64,000 bases of DNA from Prorocentrum cordatum (GCA_963575745.1 CAUYUJ010018616.1:677292-741291); one strand, 5' to 3'. Shown: positions 20,026 through 35,205, numbered from the stretch's first letter. Numbers and translations are program-made. The notes: generated by a model not told the origin, from the letters alone.

Positions 20026-20222
20026 GGGTCGGGCGAAAGGGGGGGATAGCAAAGGGGGGGTTTGAGAATCAGCTCACGTAGCTGATCTTCCCGGCGCATC
20101 CCGGCGCCGGGCGGCGCCCATGTATCGAGGAATGGGCCCCTCGGTGAGGCCGAAACCATGCTGCATGTAGCAGATTTCGTGACCCCCCCTTTCCCAATCC
20201 CCCCCTTTCGCCCGACCCGAGC
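20026..20222. repeat. Foldback element directly abutting an exon
   Basis: CGGGTCGGGCGAAAGGGGGG with a G-run (20026-20061) is the inverted complement of 20184-20222 (CCCCCCTTT, CGCCCGACCCG). The right arm ends where the minus-strand exon 20220-20405 ends, so the element probably lies at the intron edge. Confidence 0.75.
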
Positions 20223-20405
20223 GGAGCCTCCACTGCTCGCTCCGGAGGCCGCCGCCGCGGAAGGCCGGCAGGGCGCCGAAGACGCGGCCGCGCAGCAGCA
20301 GCGCGGCCTCCACCGCGGGGAGGCCGACGCCCCCCCCGGGCGGGCCCATGCCCAGGTCCGCGGCGAGCGCGGCGGCGACGCGGGGGTCCCCGGAGAGGGC
20401 CATCT
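20220..20405 (-). CDS. Minus-strand exon, unrecognised
   Basis: Reads MALSGDPRVAAALAADLGMG, PPGGGVGLPAVEAALLLRGR, VFGALPAFRGGGLRSEQWRL. Third bases are nearly all G or C. An ATG opens the reading, but AAG precedes it in frame and this may be mid-protein. No family assigned. Confidence 0.55.
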
Positions 20406-20490
20406 TGCCCCGAGCCTCTCGGCGCAGAAGGCAGGCTGCTCGCCATCGCTCGGACGTCCCAGACCCCCTCGAATTATGAAAAAGTCACGA

Positions 20491-20640
20491 CGGGAGGTTT
20501 TTCATGATTTTTGGCCTTTGGGGGCCCTTACCGGCCCTCGGGACTGTCAAAAAACGACTCAGGACGAAGAACCGGTCCCGGGGAAAGGGTCCAGACCGCT
20601 GGGGGTCGACGTCATGAAAAATTCATGACGTCGGGGGTCT
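20491..20640 (+). repeat. Dispersed repeat family (GGGACTGTCAAAAAACGACT), clearest copy
   Basis: Order of boxes: GGTTTTTCATGATTTT, GGCCCTCGGGACTGTCAAAA, ACGACTCAGGACGA, CCGGTCCCGGGGAAAGGGTC, then a terminal hairpin GTCGACGTCATGAAAAA / TTCATGACGTC. Relatives: 18070-18190 (+), 14738-14850 (-), 63541-63690 (-) and a fragment at 15370 (+). Confidence 0.75.
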
Positions 20641-21590
20641 GGGGTCCACTCCCCCTGCCTCTTTTTGTTTCTGCTTTCGTGCGCTCCATTTTTTTGTGGC
20701 CTGAGGATCCAATCTCTGTTCCTCGCTGGCCCTCGCCGAGAAGACATGCACACGTCCGAGCGGTGCCAAGGCTGGCACAACGTCGGGGGCGTCCAAGAAA
20801 GGGGGCGTCCAAGAGGGGGGAGGGCTGGCAAGGCATGGCCCGAGGCGCGTGCGCGGCCCGGCGGATGGGTGGGGGGGCTCGGGAGCGCATGGAGACGAGA
20901 AGAGGGGCCACGCGACCTGGGAGATCTCGTGGCCTCAGCCATGATATCCCACCCTAAAACGACGCGAAGCTCGGGACAAAATCGGATCGGGATAACTCGA
21001 AATCTCTGAGAATCGGCGGGTTTGGAGGACGTATTGGGCGCCGCGGCCGCTCCAGAGCGTTCCGGAACGCTCTGAGAGCGCTCCGGAACGCTCTGGAGCG
21101 ATTTCTGATCCTATAGCCCTGTTTTACACCCCCCCACCGCCGTCACCCCCTGACGGCGTGGCTGGCCCCCCCCGCTTCTGCACGAGCTTCTCTTCGAATG
21201 CGGCAGGCACACGGGGGACTGCCCCTGGGCCGCCCCCGGCCACGGCAGCTCAGGATCGACCCCGGAACCCCTCGCGGGGCCCGAGCGCACCAGGCCTTCG
21301 AGCCGCGCCCGGCCGTGGCTCTGAGGGGACCACCCGACGGCCGACTACCGCTGCCTCCGCTCAAGAGAACACAAACAGCAACGCCGACTGCGCGGCGGGA
21401 CCTCCCTTCTTCTCAACGAACTTCACCGAACGCGGCGATCACATGGCGGATGACGGGAAGCGCCTTCTCGGAACGAGAAGGTGATGGGAGTTCTCACATT
21501 TCTAAGTGAGGTATAAATAAAGAACAAACTCGCGAGGGACAACTGACTCCGGATTGTAAATGTTGATACGTTCGCGAATTCCGCTCAAAA
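20641..21590. other. Spacer with a 26-bp-arm palindrome at 21048-21100
   Basis: CGCTCCAGAGCGTTCCGG plus AACGCTCT forms one arm, and the second copy reads back on itself with one mismatch over three spacer bases. 20706-20770 repeats the 6139 box. The ORFs at 21143-21484 are ambiguous on both strands and not accepted. Confidence 0.5.
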
Positions 21591-21592
21591 TG

Positions 21593-21840
21593 GCCGTCTC
21601 GCTCGAGACATCCTCGAAACAAGGAGATGTTGAAATCGTATGTTTGAGACGGCTTTCGAACAACAATTAGGCTCTCGCTCGAGACATCCCCGAACAATGA
21701 GTTTCGGAGCTCGCTCAGGAAATTCAGCGAATCGTTGGAAATTGTCGTTTCGCCTGAGAAATCCTCGAACAATTGAGATGTTGAAGCCGTGTGGTTAAGA
21801 CGTCTTTCGTTAAACATGAGGCCCTCGCTAGAGACACCCT
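21593..21840. repeat. ~152-bp degenerate direct repeat with GAGACATCCTCGAA
   Basis: 21598-21676 and 21750-21830 share GA(G)A(C)ATCCTCGAAC, GAGATGTTGAA and a closing CTCGCT with substitutions. AT-richer than its surroundings; related in style to the CGAGGAAGTCTC words of the composite family at 24.9-30.6 kb. Confidence 0.6.
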
Positions 21841-21884
21841 CGGAAAACGGCATTCGCAGGATCTTAGCTCGAGGTCCTGTCTCC

Positions 21885-22065
21885 TCCATCTCCTCCGTCT
21901 CTGAGGTCTCCTCCGTCTCTGGGGTCTCTGTCTCTGAAGTCTCCTCCGTCTCTGAGGTCTCCTCCGTCTCTCCTCCGTCTCCTCCGTCATCCTCCTCCTT
22001 CTCCTCTTCCCTTCTCCTCCTCCTCCGCCACGTCCTCCTCCTCCTCGTTCTCTTCCTCCTTCATC
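21885..22065. repeat. CTCCGTCTCTGAGGT and CTC repeats
   Basis: Several 15-18-bp units built on TCTCTGAGGTCTCCTCCG pass into a CTC-rich tract. Confidence 0.8.
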
Positions 22066-22295
22066 ACGCACGCACGCCGTACATCCCCCCCGCCCGTCGC
22101 CCCCATAACACATCCCGCACGCACGCTGTACATCCCCCCGCCCGTCGCCCCAATAACACATCCCGCACGCACGCCGTACATGCCCCCCGCCCGTCGCCCC
22201 CATAACACATCCCGCACGCACGCCGTACATGCCCCCAGCCCGTCGCCCCCATAACACACCCCGCACGCACGCCGTACACCCCCCGTCCCGCCCGA
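22066..22295. repeat. ~53-bp minisatellite, 5 copies
   Basis: Units contain CCCGCACGCACGCCGTACAT, CCCGCCCGTCGCCCC and ATAACACAT. Long minus-strand ORFs (Val/Cys/Arg-rich) are frame artefacts. Confidence 0.9.
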
Positions 22296-22364
22296 CCAGC
22301 ACACCCCCTGCACGCACAGTCGCACACTCGCGTGCAGCCGCACACAGGCACACACAGACACACA

Positions 22365-22690
<326 letters not shown>

Positions 22691-23525
22691 ACAGACACAT
22701 ACTGCGTGCAAACTCCACGCACAACACCTGACCAAAGCAAACGCAGGCAACCACTAAACGAAAGCTACCAATGGCAACCATCTGGGCATGCAGGGGATCC
22801 CAGCGATTGCACCCCATGCGCACACATGAGTGTTGGGTGCAACTCCGTGCGCGCGTGCGCACGCAAGCACAGAAGCGGCGCTTCCCGTTCTTGTCCGGAA
22901 ACGTTCTGGAAACCTTGAACCGGAAACGTCTTTATCTCTCTTGGGGGCACATATTCTACTTCCACCACCTTCTGCCACCCATCCGCCGGCTTCCGCCGGC
23001 AGAGGCGGCCTCGTTGTACTTCCGCCGCCCTTCCACCGCCTTCCGCCGAGGAAGAGATGACAAGTCCTTCGGGGGGAAAACTAAGCTCACGCTCGGGCGG
23101 TTCGGGGAACCGCCGAAGCGCCCCCATTAACAACAACAACACCAACAGCAACAACAGCAACAGCAACAGCCACAGCAACACCACCAACACCAACATCAAC
23201 AACATCAACAACGACAACAGCAACAGCAACAGCCACAGCAACAACACCAACACCGACATCAACAACATCAGCAACGACAACAGCAATAATTTTACCCGAA
23301 TGCTCTTTGCTTCTATTTGCAGCATGAATCCATCATGATAGCTCCCCCCACCTTGGGGGATTGTTTCTTGCACGCGGGGGTCCGATATTCCCGCTCCCTG
23401 ATCTCCCGCCCGACATCCCCAGCCCAGATGGCACATCGCCTCCGCACCCTACCCAGGCCTTGCTTCTACGTGTAACGATGCCCGGCGCGATTTAGAAATA
23501 GATTGTCAAGGGGGCATCAGGAGGG
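22691..23525. other. Mostly unique sequence with an AAC array
   Basis: 22700-23100 shows no exon or repeat unit I can defend. 23117-23290 is an AAC/CAG array with an internal 63-bp unit repeated twice (23157-23219, 23220-23282). 23291-23525 is unique. Confidence 0.45.
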
Positions 23526-24068
23526 AACCGTTGCTGTTGTAAACCGGGGGCGAACAACCCAATTCTGAGACCCAAAACTTTCACTGATAAAAAGCAGGGG
23601 GTGCGAGCCCCGAGAAGAACACTTTGATTGAACATGCACAATGTGCCCCGGAGTGTGGGGGGATCTGCAATACTTACCCTTCTACCAATTAGAGTTCAAC
23701 AACGACAACAGCAACGACAACAACAACAACGACAACAACAATACCACCAACACAAACAGCAACAACAACAACAGCAACAATAATGTTAAGACCGTTCGCC
23801 CTTATGTGCTCGAGTGTCCAATAACGCGCATTTCCCAAACCCTCGATACCCGCCCTCTTCGTCTTCGATCGAACCCCTTTTGGGGGGTATACCTTTCTTC
23901 CCTGCAGGCGGGGCCCCGGCAAGCGGCGGGGCGGCCGCGGACCGTCGGCCTGGCCAGCGGCAGCGCTGATCGGCGGGGCGGCCGCGGACCGTCGACCCGA
24001 CCCCAAGAGGGACGGACAGGGGACCGACTATGACGACGACGACGACGTCGACGACGACGACGGCAACG

Positions 24069-24102
<34 letters not shown>

Positions 24103-27100
24103 GCGAAAGCGAGAGCGAGAGAGAACGACAGCAGAGCCACGACGGACACGAAGTAGGCCACGAAGGGCGACAGCGGGGACACGAAGGGAATGCGTATGGG
24201 GCCACGAAGAGCGCGAACGAGCGGGGGCCACGAAGTGCAGATAATGCGGGGCCACAGAAGGCAACGATGGGGCCACTGAGGGTAGCACCTGGGCCACGTA
24301 GGACAATGAGGGGGCCACAAACGGCGACAGCGGGGGGGGCCACGAAGGGCATGCACATGGGGCCACCACGGGCGCGAACGAGCAGGGGCCACGAAGGGCA
24401 TACATATGCTGGGCCGCGGAGGGTACGGACGGGGCCACTGAGGGCAACAACGGGGACACGAAGGGTAGCGCGGGGGCCGCGAAGGGCGACAGCGGGGCCA
24501 CGAAGGGCATGCAGATGGGGCCACCACGGGCGCGAACGAGCGGGGGCCACGAAGGGCATACATATATGGGGCCACGAAACAAAGCGAGGGGGCCACGAAG
24601 GGCTACAACGGGGCCACGAAGGGCAGCGAGGGGGCCACGAAGGGCTGCAACGGGGCCACGAAGGGCTGCAACGGGGCCACGAAGGGCAGCGAGGGGGCCA
24701 CGAATGGCTGCAACGGGGCCACGAAACAAAGCGAGGGGGCCACGAAGGGCTGCAACGCGGCCACGAAGGGCTGCAACGGGGGCCACGAGGGGCTGCAACG
24801 GGGCCACGAAACAAAGCGAGGCGGCCACGAAGGGCTGCAACGGGGCCACGAAGGGCAGCGAGGGGGCCACGAAGGGCTGCAACGGGGCCACGAAGGGCAG
24901 CGAGAGCCCGATTCCTAGGTAATCTGTGAAGGAGTCCTAAGCGTGAGCGCGACTCCTGGGTGCCTGGGTGTCGGGAGCGCGGCGCTGGAGTAAATTGCAA
25001 GAAATTGCAACGCAAGGGCGCTATTCTTTAGTAAATTGCCAGCAAGTCTCCAGCGAGAGCGCGACTCCAGAGCGCAGGAGGAGCGATTCCTGATTAAATC
25101 GTGAGGACGTCCCAAGCGGGAGCGCGATTCTTGAATAAAATGCGAGGAGGTCTCGGGCGGGAGAAGGGGTCCTGGCTAAATTGTGAGGAAGTCTCTGGCG
25201 GGAGCCGTTGTTGTTGTAACCCGGGTGCCAGGGGGCCAGTTTGAGCAGGAAGACTTTCCGTGACAAAAAACAAGGTGCGAGCCCCGGGGGGGGCACTTCA
25301 ATTGAAACAAATCAATGTGCACCGGTGGGGGGGATCAACAATAATTATTCTTCAAGAATGAGAGTTCAACAACAACAGCAACAACAACAACAACAACAAC
25401 CACAACTCCAACACCAACAGCAACAACAACAGCAACCATCATATTAAGACGTTTCGCTCTTATCAGCTCGCGTGCCACATAACACGAATGCCCCAAACCT
25501 TGGATACCCGCCCTCTCCGTCTTCGATCGGACCCCACTTGGGGGTATATCTTTCTTACCTGTAACGTGTATTTCGTGCAGCCCCTAAGGGAGGGAAGAGA
25601 GGACGGATGGAAGGAAGGGACAAGGGGGAGGGAGGAGGATGGAGCACGAGAGAAAGTAGCAAGAGGGGGGCTGGAAGCAGAAAACACGTGGCAGAACCAG
25701 ACGGGCAGATCGGGCGGGTAGGCCTAATGGGCGGGTCGGGAAGGCGGGCCCAGGCGGACAGGTCGAACAGGGGGGTTGCTGAAACGTGCGTCCTGCATGA
25801 ATCGCGAGGAAGTCCCGACTGATAGCGCGATTCCCAAATAAATTGCGAACAAGAACCAAAGCGAAAGCGTGATTCCTGAGTGTCGAGAGAGCGCGATTCC
25901 ATAAAAAATGTGAGGGAACCCCGCACGAGAGCGCGATTTGGGAATACATGGTGCGGAAGTATCAGGCGGGAACCGCTGAATATTAATTTTTCGAACATAA
26001 ATAATGTTGATTTCCGGAAACGGTTCCGCGTGCTCTCGCCTCGACGCCAGCTACATGTTCTCTGAAAAAGATGGGGTCCGGCTCGAGCGTTGGTTTCAAT
26101 GTAAAAATGTGTCGTTGGAGGCCCGGCTACGACGACAACGGCTCCCGCTCGATACTTCCTCACATTTTTCCCCGAGACACCCTGGCCAGAAAGCCCCCCG
26201 ACTCAGGAACGGCGCTCTCGCTCGAGTCCGCCTCGCAATTCAATCAAGTTGGCGGAGGCCCAGCCACGACGACAAGGGCTCCTGCTCGATATTTGCTCAC
26301 GATTTACTCCGACAGCCCATGGCCAGGAAGGCACCCGAACTCAGGAACGGCGCTCTCGCTCGAGACTGTCTCGTGATGCATTCAAATTGGTGGAGGCCCA
26401 ACTGCGACGACAAGGGCTCTGAGGCCCTTGCGAGAGAGGCCCCCGAACTCAAGAGTGGCGCTCTTGCTCAATATTTTCTCGTATTTCAAGCAAGTTGGTG
26501 GAGGCCCAGACACGGCGACAAAGGTTCTCGCTCGATGTTTCTCAATTTGTATTCCGAAAGCCCCTGGCCTGGCCAGAGAGGCCCCTGAACTCAGCAACGG
26601 CGCTCTCGCCCGAGAGTTCCTCGCACTTCAATAAGTTGCCCGCAAAGAAGATATTCCCCCCGAAAGGGGGTGCGATCGAAGTCGAAGTGGGCGGGTAACG
26701 AGAGTTGGGGTATACAAAATGCAAAACACGCGTGCCAGTAAGAGCGAGCAATCTTAATATGATTGTTGTTGTTGTATGCCCGGGGCCAGGGTGAGTTTGG
26801 TGACCCTTCACTTCCCACTTCCCTTTGTGCAAAACAATGTGCGAGCCCCGGGAGAAGCACTTTAACTGAAACATAAACTGGTTAACGGGGAGGGGGGATC
26901 GACAGCAAGTCTGTTTTATAGCTCAAAGTTTACAACAACAGCATCAGCAACAATCATGTTGAGACAATTCGATCTCATCTGCTCGCGTGCCACTCAACAC
27001 ATATCTCCCAAACCCTCGATTCCCGCCCTCTTCGACTTCCAGCGTGCCCCCTCTGGGGGCATGTCTTCCTTACCTGCCGCGTGCAGTTAGTGCAGCCACC

Positions 27101-28570
27101 AAGGCAGGGGAAGAGAGGACGGATGGGGGAGCGATACGGATGGAAAACGAAAGAGAATAGCAGGACGTGGGGGCCAGGTGCAACAAAAATCGTGGCAGAA
27201 GCAGACAAGCTGTTCGGGCGGGCAGGCCCCACAATAACGGGACCGTCGGCGAGGCGGGCCAAGGCGGCCAGGTCGAGCAGGCGGGTTGCTGAAGCGTCAG
27301 CTCTGCATGAGTCGCGAGGAAGTCTCGAGCGATCCAAATCATATTGTGAGGAGTTGCCAAGCGAGAGCGCGATTCCTGCATACGTTATGAAGACGTCCGG
27401 CGCGAGAGCGCGATTCGGGAATACACTGTGAGGAAATATCAGGTGGGAACCGTTGTTGTTGAATTTTCATTTCTGAAGAATAATATTGTTAATCCCCCCC
27501 ACCAGTGCATACTGCTTTTTCTCAATCAAAGCGTGCCCCTCGACGCTCGCACCCTGTTTTTTGACACGGGAAGTCTTCCTGCTCAAACTGGCCCCCTGGC
27601 CCCCAGATTACAACAACAACGGCTCCCGCCTGAGATTTCCTCACAATTTAGCCAGGACCCCCGCTCACGCCCGAGACTTCCTCGCATTTTATTCAGGAAT
27701 CGCGCTCTCGCTTGGACTTCCTTGCAATTTATTCAGGAATCGCTCTCTCGGCGCTCTGGAGTCGCGCTCTCGCTGGATACTTGCTCGCAACTTACTGAAG
27801 AATAGCCTTGCGTTGGAATTTCTTGCAATTTGCCAAGCGCCGCGCTCCCGACACCAAGGCACCCAGGAGTCGCGCCCGTTGTGTTCCCATGTGCATGCCC
27901 TTCGCGGCCCCGCTGTCGCCATTTGTGTCCCCCTCATTGTTTTACGTGGCCCAGTTGCTACCCTCAGTGGCCCCATAGTTGCCTTCTGTGGCCCCGCATT
28001 ATCTGCACTTCGTGGCCCCCGCTCGTTCGCGCTCTTCGTGGCCCCATAATTACGCATTCCCTTCGTGTCCCCGCTGTCGCCCTTCGTGGCCTACCTCGTG
28101 CCCTCCGTGGCCCTGCTGTCGTTCTCTCTCGCTCTCGCTTTCGCTCGTCGTCGCCGTCGTCGTCGCCGTCGTCTTCGACGTCGTCGTCGTCGTCGTCGTC
28201 GTCGTGGTCGGTCCCCTGTCCGTCCCCCTTGGGGTCGGGTCGACGGTCCGCGGCCGCCCCGCCGATCAGCGCTGCCGTTGGCCAGGCCGACGGTCCGCAG
28301 CCGCCCCGCCGCTTGCCCGGCCCGGCCTGCAGGGAAGAAAGGTATACCCCCCAAAAGGGGTTCGATCGAAGACGAAGAGGGCGGGTATCGAGGGTCTGGG
28401 AAATACGCGTTATTGGACACTCGAGCATATAAGGGCGAACGGTCTTAAAATTATTGTTGTTGTTGTTGTTGTTAACACGGGGGCAAACAACATAGCTCAA
28501 TGGCACCCCATTTCCCCTTGTAGAAACAGGGCGCAAGCCCTGGGTATATCAGTTCAATCAAAAATACAAT
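23526..28570. repeat. Composite repeat family region, including a giant imperfect inverted duplication
   Basis: Modules recur in order. (1) GTTGTTG...TGCGAGCCCCG...CACTTNNATTGAA at 23526-23640, 25203-25312, 26758-26880 and 28451-28570. (2) CAA/AAC microsatellites at 23697-23783, 25365-25445 and 26930-26955. (3) CCCAAACC.TCGATACCCGCC with GGTATA(C/T)CTTTCTT at 23835, 25492 and 27010. (4) Degenerate ~45-60-bp units around GCGATTCCTGAATAAATTGC and GAGGAAGTCTC. The segment 23784-25290 is inverted at 27560-28451; the left arm is longer because its 21-bp array is expanded. No protein-coding gene seen; the ORFs are low-complexity. Confidence 0.8.
24140..24905. repeat. 21-bp minisatellite GGGGCCACGAAGGGCNGCNA, ~35 copies
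   Basis: Units alternate GGGGCCACGAAGGGCTGCAA and GGGGCCACGAAGGGCAGCGA with AAACAAAGCG variants; the first half is diverged and shows a ~160-bp higher-order unit. The period is a multiple of three, so both strands stay open. About 11 units remain in the inverted arm (27890-28130). Confidence 0.93.
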
Positions 28571-29720
<1,150 letters not shown>

Positions 29721-30139
29721 CCCAGAAGCTCCTCCGATCAAGCCTTTCTCAAAAGTGTTCCGAAGTGTCCTTCGAGAGGCCCTGGCGCCTCCCAGCTCAG
29801 TTCAGGCTTCCCACTGGGGCCCCGCAGTTTCAAGAGCTCGGGAGGCTCTCCAAAATGATTCCAGGGGCTCTCCCAAAGGTCGTGGGGTCTGTCCCCGCGG
29901 TTTTAGGTCACCCGGGCATGGTGGCACCTAGCAGCAAGGCGTGGGCAGGGTGATTGCGCAGGCGATGTGACATCGGGGCTGGACATGTTGAAATGCCTCG
30001 GGAAATGGATTGTGAAGACGTCCTCGGGCGGGACATCTGGGCACAAGGATACCGGACCCCCATGTGCAAGAAAATCCCCATGACGGGGAGATGTCATGGT
30101 GGATGCATGCTGCATACAGAATATTAGAACACCTGTGTA
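29721..30139. other. Unique spacer
   Basis: No exon, repeat unit or fold stood out; composition is intermediate. Confidence 0.3.
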
Positions 30140-30660
30140 AAATGATTGCTGCTGCTGTTGTCGTTGAGCTCTCTCTTCCAAAGAGCAACTGCTGTTGATC
30201 CCTTCTCCGGCCCATCTTGCGATAAAGGGCTCCTCCTGGGCTCGAGCCCTGTTTTCCCGCAGAGGAAAATCTTGGTGCTCAGATTGTGCTGTTGGCCACC
30301 AGTGTACAACAGCAGCAGCTCCCGCTTGGTATTTCCCCACAAATGATTTCAAGATCGCGCTCTCAAGCGGGAGTTTCTCACAGTGTACGCAAAAATCGCG
30401 CTCACGACTGGGACAGGCTTACAATTTCTTCAAACGCCGCGCCCTCGACGCGCAAAAATCGCGCTCGCACATTGGCTTCTCTTGCGACTTCCATGGGAAT
30501 CGCGCCATCGCTCGAAACCTCCTCGCGATTCTTGCAGGGCTCGGTCTTCAGCAACCCGCCTGTTCGACCTGGCCGCCTGGGCCCGCCTTGCCGACCCGCC
30601 CGTTAGGGTCTACCCGCCAGATTAGCCCGTCTGATTATGCCACATGAATTATGCTCCTGG
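30140..30660 (-). repeat. Inverted copy of the 23.5-28.6 kb composite family
   Basis: 30150-30330 is the reverse complement of the GTTGTTG...GCGAGCCC module (CGAGCCCTGTTTTCCCGC, then TACAACAGCAGCAGC). 30350-30530 carries reversed GCGATT..TGGG units. 30535-30640 reverses the GGCAGAACCAGACGGGC...AGGTCGAACAGG segment of 25685-25800 and 27195-27300. Confidence 0.7.
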
Positions 30661-30880
30661 TCCCTATTCTGCTAATCTCCCTCGCGATCCATGAGCGTCA
30701 CGAAGTTCATACCCCCCCGTTACCAGTAGCAACACACAAAAGAACATGCCAATTGGGAGTGTCAACCAAACTACAACTTTAGCGCATTACCATACACCAA
30801 GAAAACAAATTACCCACCCACGCAGTCGACACATATAATAAGCACTGGCGGCAAGGACGCAATGACCTTAACATTCGTTC
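30661..30880. other. Low-GC unique sequence
   Basis: About 220 bp notably richer in A/T than its surroundings, without ORF or repeat unit. Confidence 0.3.
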
Positions 30881-31270
30881 TGCGAGCTTGCAAACATTTC
30901 GCGGGTGTAACGCGGCTTGTTTTCAACATGTGGCTCTCGCCTGGGCGCCGCGCACACTCGCATTAAAAACTTGGCACAAGTTTCGCGGGTTTAAGGCGGC
31001 TCGCTGTCGACATGTGGATCTCGCCTTAGCGACGCGCGCATTCGTTTTAAACATTTGCACGAGCTCCAAGGATTGAAGGCAGCCCGTTTTCAAAATCCAG
31101 TTCTCGCCGTAGCGCCGAGCGCTATCGCCATGTAAACTTGCACGAACTCCACGGACTGGGTCTAAAAATCGAGCTCCCGCATCGGCGCCGCGCACGCTTG
31201 TTGTAAACAGTTGCACGAACTCCACGGGGTGAGAGCAAGTCGTTGTCAACATGTGGCTCCCGCCCTGGCG
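30881..31270 (-). repeat. ~85-bp satellite, about 4-5 diverged units
   Basis: Units contain GTTTTAAACATTTGCACGAG, CTCCACGGG, TTTTCAACATGTGG and CTCGCCTTAGCGACGCGCGC variants. The same satellite flanks the other side of the 90-bp array (32806-33020), and occurs in the opposite orientation at 36750-37200 and 63120-63195. Confidence 0.75.
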
Positions 31271-31361
31271 TCCCGCACGCCCGCTTAAAAAATTCGCCTG
31301 GCAAAGGACCCAACCATGTGCAGCTGTGCGTACCGCAATAGTGAACATCTTCTTCGGCGCG

Positions 31362-32690
31362 GCGCCGCCATGCCAACGCAGCCACTGGGAGCTTAGGTGG
31401 AGCTCCCTATGGGGCCACGAGACGTGTAAGGGGTGTGCCGAAATGGGTGCGGCGCCGCCATGCGAACGCAGCCACTGGGGCCTTCGGTGGAGCTCCCTAT
31501 GGGGCCACGAAACGTGTGAGGGGTGTGCCGAAATGGGTGCGGCGCCGCCATGCCAACGCAGCCACTGGGGCCTTCGGTGGAGTTCCGTATGGGGCCACGA
31601 AACGTGTGAGGGGTGTGCCAAATTGGGTGCGGCGCCGCCATGCCAACGCAGCCACTGGGGCCTTCGGTGGAGCTCCATATGGGGCCACGAAGCGTGTGAA
31701 GGGTGTGCCGAATTGGGTGCGGCGCCGCCATGCGAACGCAGCCACTGGTGCCTTCGGTGGAGCTCCCTATGGGGCCACGAAACGTGTGAGGGGTGTGCCA
31801 AATTGGGTGCGGCGCCGCCATGCGAACGCAGCCACTGGGGCCTTCGGTGGAGCTCCCTATGGGGCCACGAAACGTGTGAGGGGTGTGCCAAATGGGGCGG
31901 CGCCGCCATGCGAACGCAGCCACTGGGGCCTTCGGTGGAGCTCCCTATGGGGCCACGAAACGCGCGAGGGGTGTGCCGGGGGGGGTGGAACCGCATGCGG
32001 CGCAGCCACTGGGGCCTTCGGTGGAGCTCCCTATGGGGCCACGAAACGTGTGAGGGGTGTGCCAGAATGGGGGGTGGAACCGCATGCGGGCGCAGCCACT
32101 GGGGCCTTCGGTGGAGCTCCCTATGGGGCCACGAAACGTGTGAGGGGTGTGCCAGAATGGGGGGTGGAACCGCATGCGGGCGCAGCCACTGGGGCCTTCG
32201 GTGGAGCTCCCTATGGGGCCACGAAACGTGTGAGGGGTGTGCCGAAATGGGGGGTGGAACTGCATGCGGCGCAGCCACTGGGGCCTTCGGTGGAGCTCCC
32301 TATGGGGCCACGAAACGTGTGAGGGGTGTGCCAAATGGGGGGTGCCGCATGCGCGCAGCCACTGGGGCCTTCGGTGGAGCTCCCTATGGGGCCACGAAGC
32401 GTGTGAGGGGTGTGCCAGAATGGGGGGTGGAACCGCATGCGACGCAGCCACTGGGGCCTTCGGTGGAGCTCCCTATGGGGCCACGAAACGTGTGAGGGGT
32501 GTGCCGAATGGGGGGTGGAACCGCATGCGGCGCAGCCACTGGGGCCTTCGGTGGAGCTCCCTATGGGGCCACGAAACGTGTGAGGGGTGTGCCAGAATGG
32601 GGGGTGGAACCGCATGCGGGCGCAGCCACTGGGGCCTTCGGTGGAGCTCCCTATGGGGCCACGAAACGTGTGAGGGGTGTGCCAGAATGG
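31362..32690. repeat. 90-bp satellite array, 15 copies (locus 2)
   Basis: Core AGCTCCCTATGGGGCCACGA recurs at 31401, 31491, 31581, 31671, 31761, 31851, 31939, 32025, 32115, 32205, 32294, 32379, 32467, 32555 and 32645: exactly 90 bp for the first six, 85-90 after. The spacer changes from GGTGCGGCGCCGCCATG(C/G)G to GGGGTGGAACCGCATGCGG midway, so two subfamilies were amplified. Long ORFs on both strands are artefacts of the period. Confidence 0.95.
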
Positions 32691-32738
32691 GTGTGGGAGG
32701 GGGAGGAGGGGGGAGGAGGGAGGGAGGAAGGAGGCGGG

Positions 32739-33030
32739 AACGCGGGGCACCGTCTCTTCAAAACGAGGACCCAACACCACAGGATGGTTGGGAATCAGCT
32801 GCACGAGCCCCACGGGTGGAGGACGGCTCGTTACCAACACATGGCTCTCGCCTTAGCGACGCGCACACTCGTTTTAAACCTTTGCACGAGCTCCACGGGT
32901 TGAAGGCGGCGCGCTTTCAACACCAAACTCAAGCTTCGGCGCCGCACACACTGGTAATAACAGTGTACATGAGCTTCACGGGTTCAGGGCGGCCCGTGTC
33001 CCACACGAGGTTCACAAAAAACTGGCCCCG
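32739..33030. repeat. Shared satellite flank plus three 85-bp satellite units
   Basis: TTCAAAACGAGGACCCAACA (32757-32776) repeats 9411-9430. Then GCACGAGC(C/T)CCACGGGT, CTCGCCTTAGCGACGCGCAC and GCTTTCAACACC units follow to about 33030. Confidence 0.75.
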
Positions 33031-33159
33031 ACGAGTTCCACAACGAGCTGGCCTCGCCGCTGAGGGCGCGCGTGCTGTGGCCGTCGTAGCAACAAGAACC
33101 GTACGAATAATAGCCCACCGCGGTAACATTGGAAGAAATAGAAACAGCAGTAAAACTTT

Positions 33160-35205
<2,046 letters not shown>

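Noticed and set aside
22066-22295. CRISPR-like array
   Set aside because: Units are directly contiguous without distinct spacers, and the genome is eukaryotic; the same holds for 48.6-50.1 kb.
24028-25015. Long plus and minus ORFs over the 21-bp array
   Set aside because: Artefacts of a stop-free unit whose length is a multiple of three.
30923-32495. Long ORFs over the 90-bp satellite on both strands
   Set aside because: They follow the repeat period, occur in several frames at once and have no protein-like variation.
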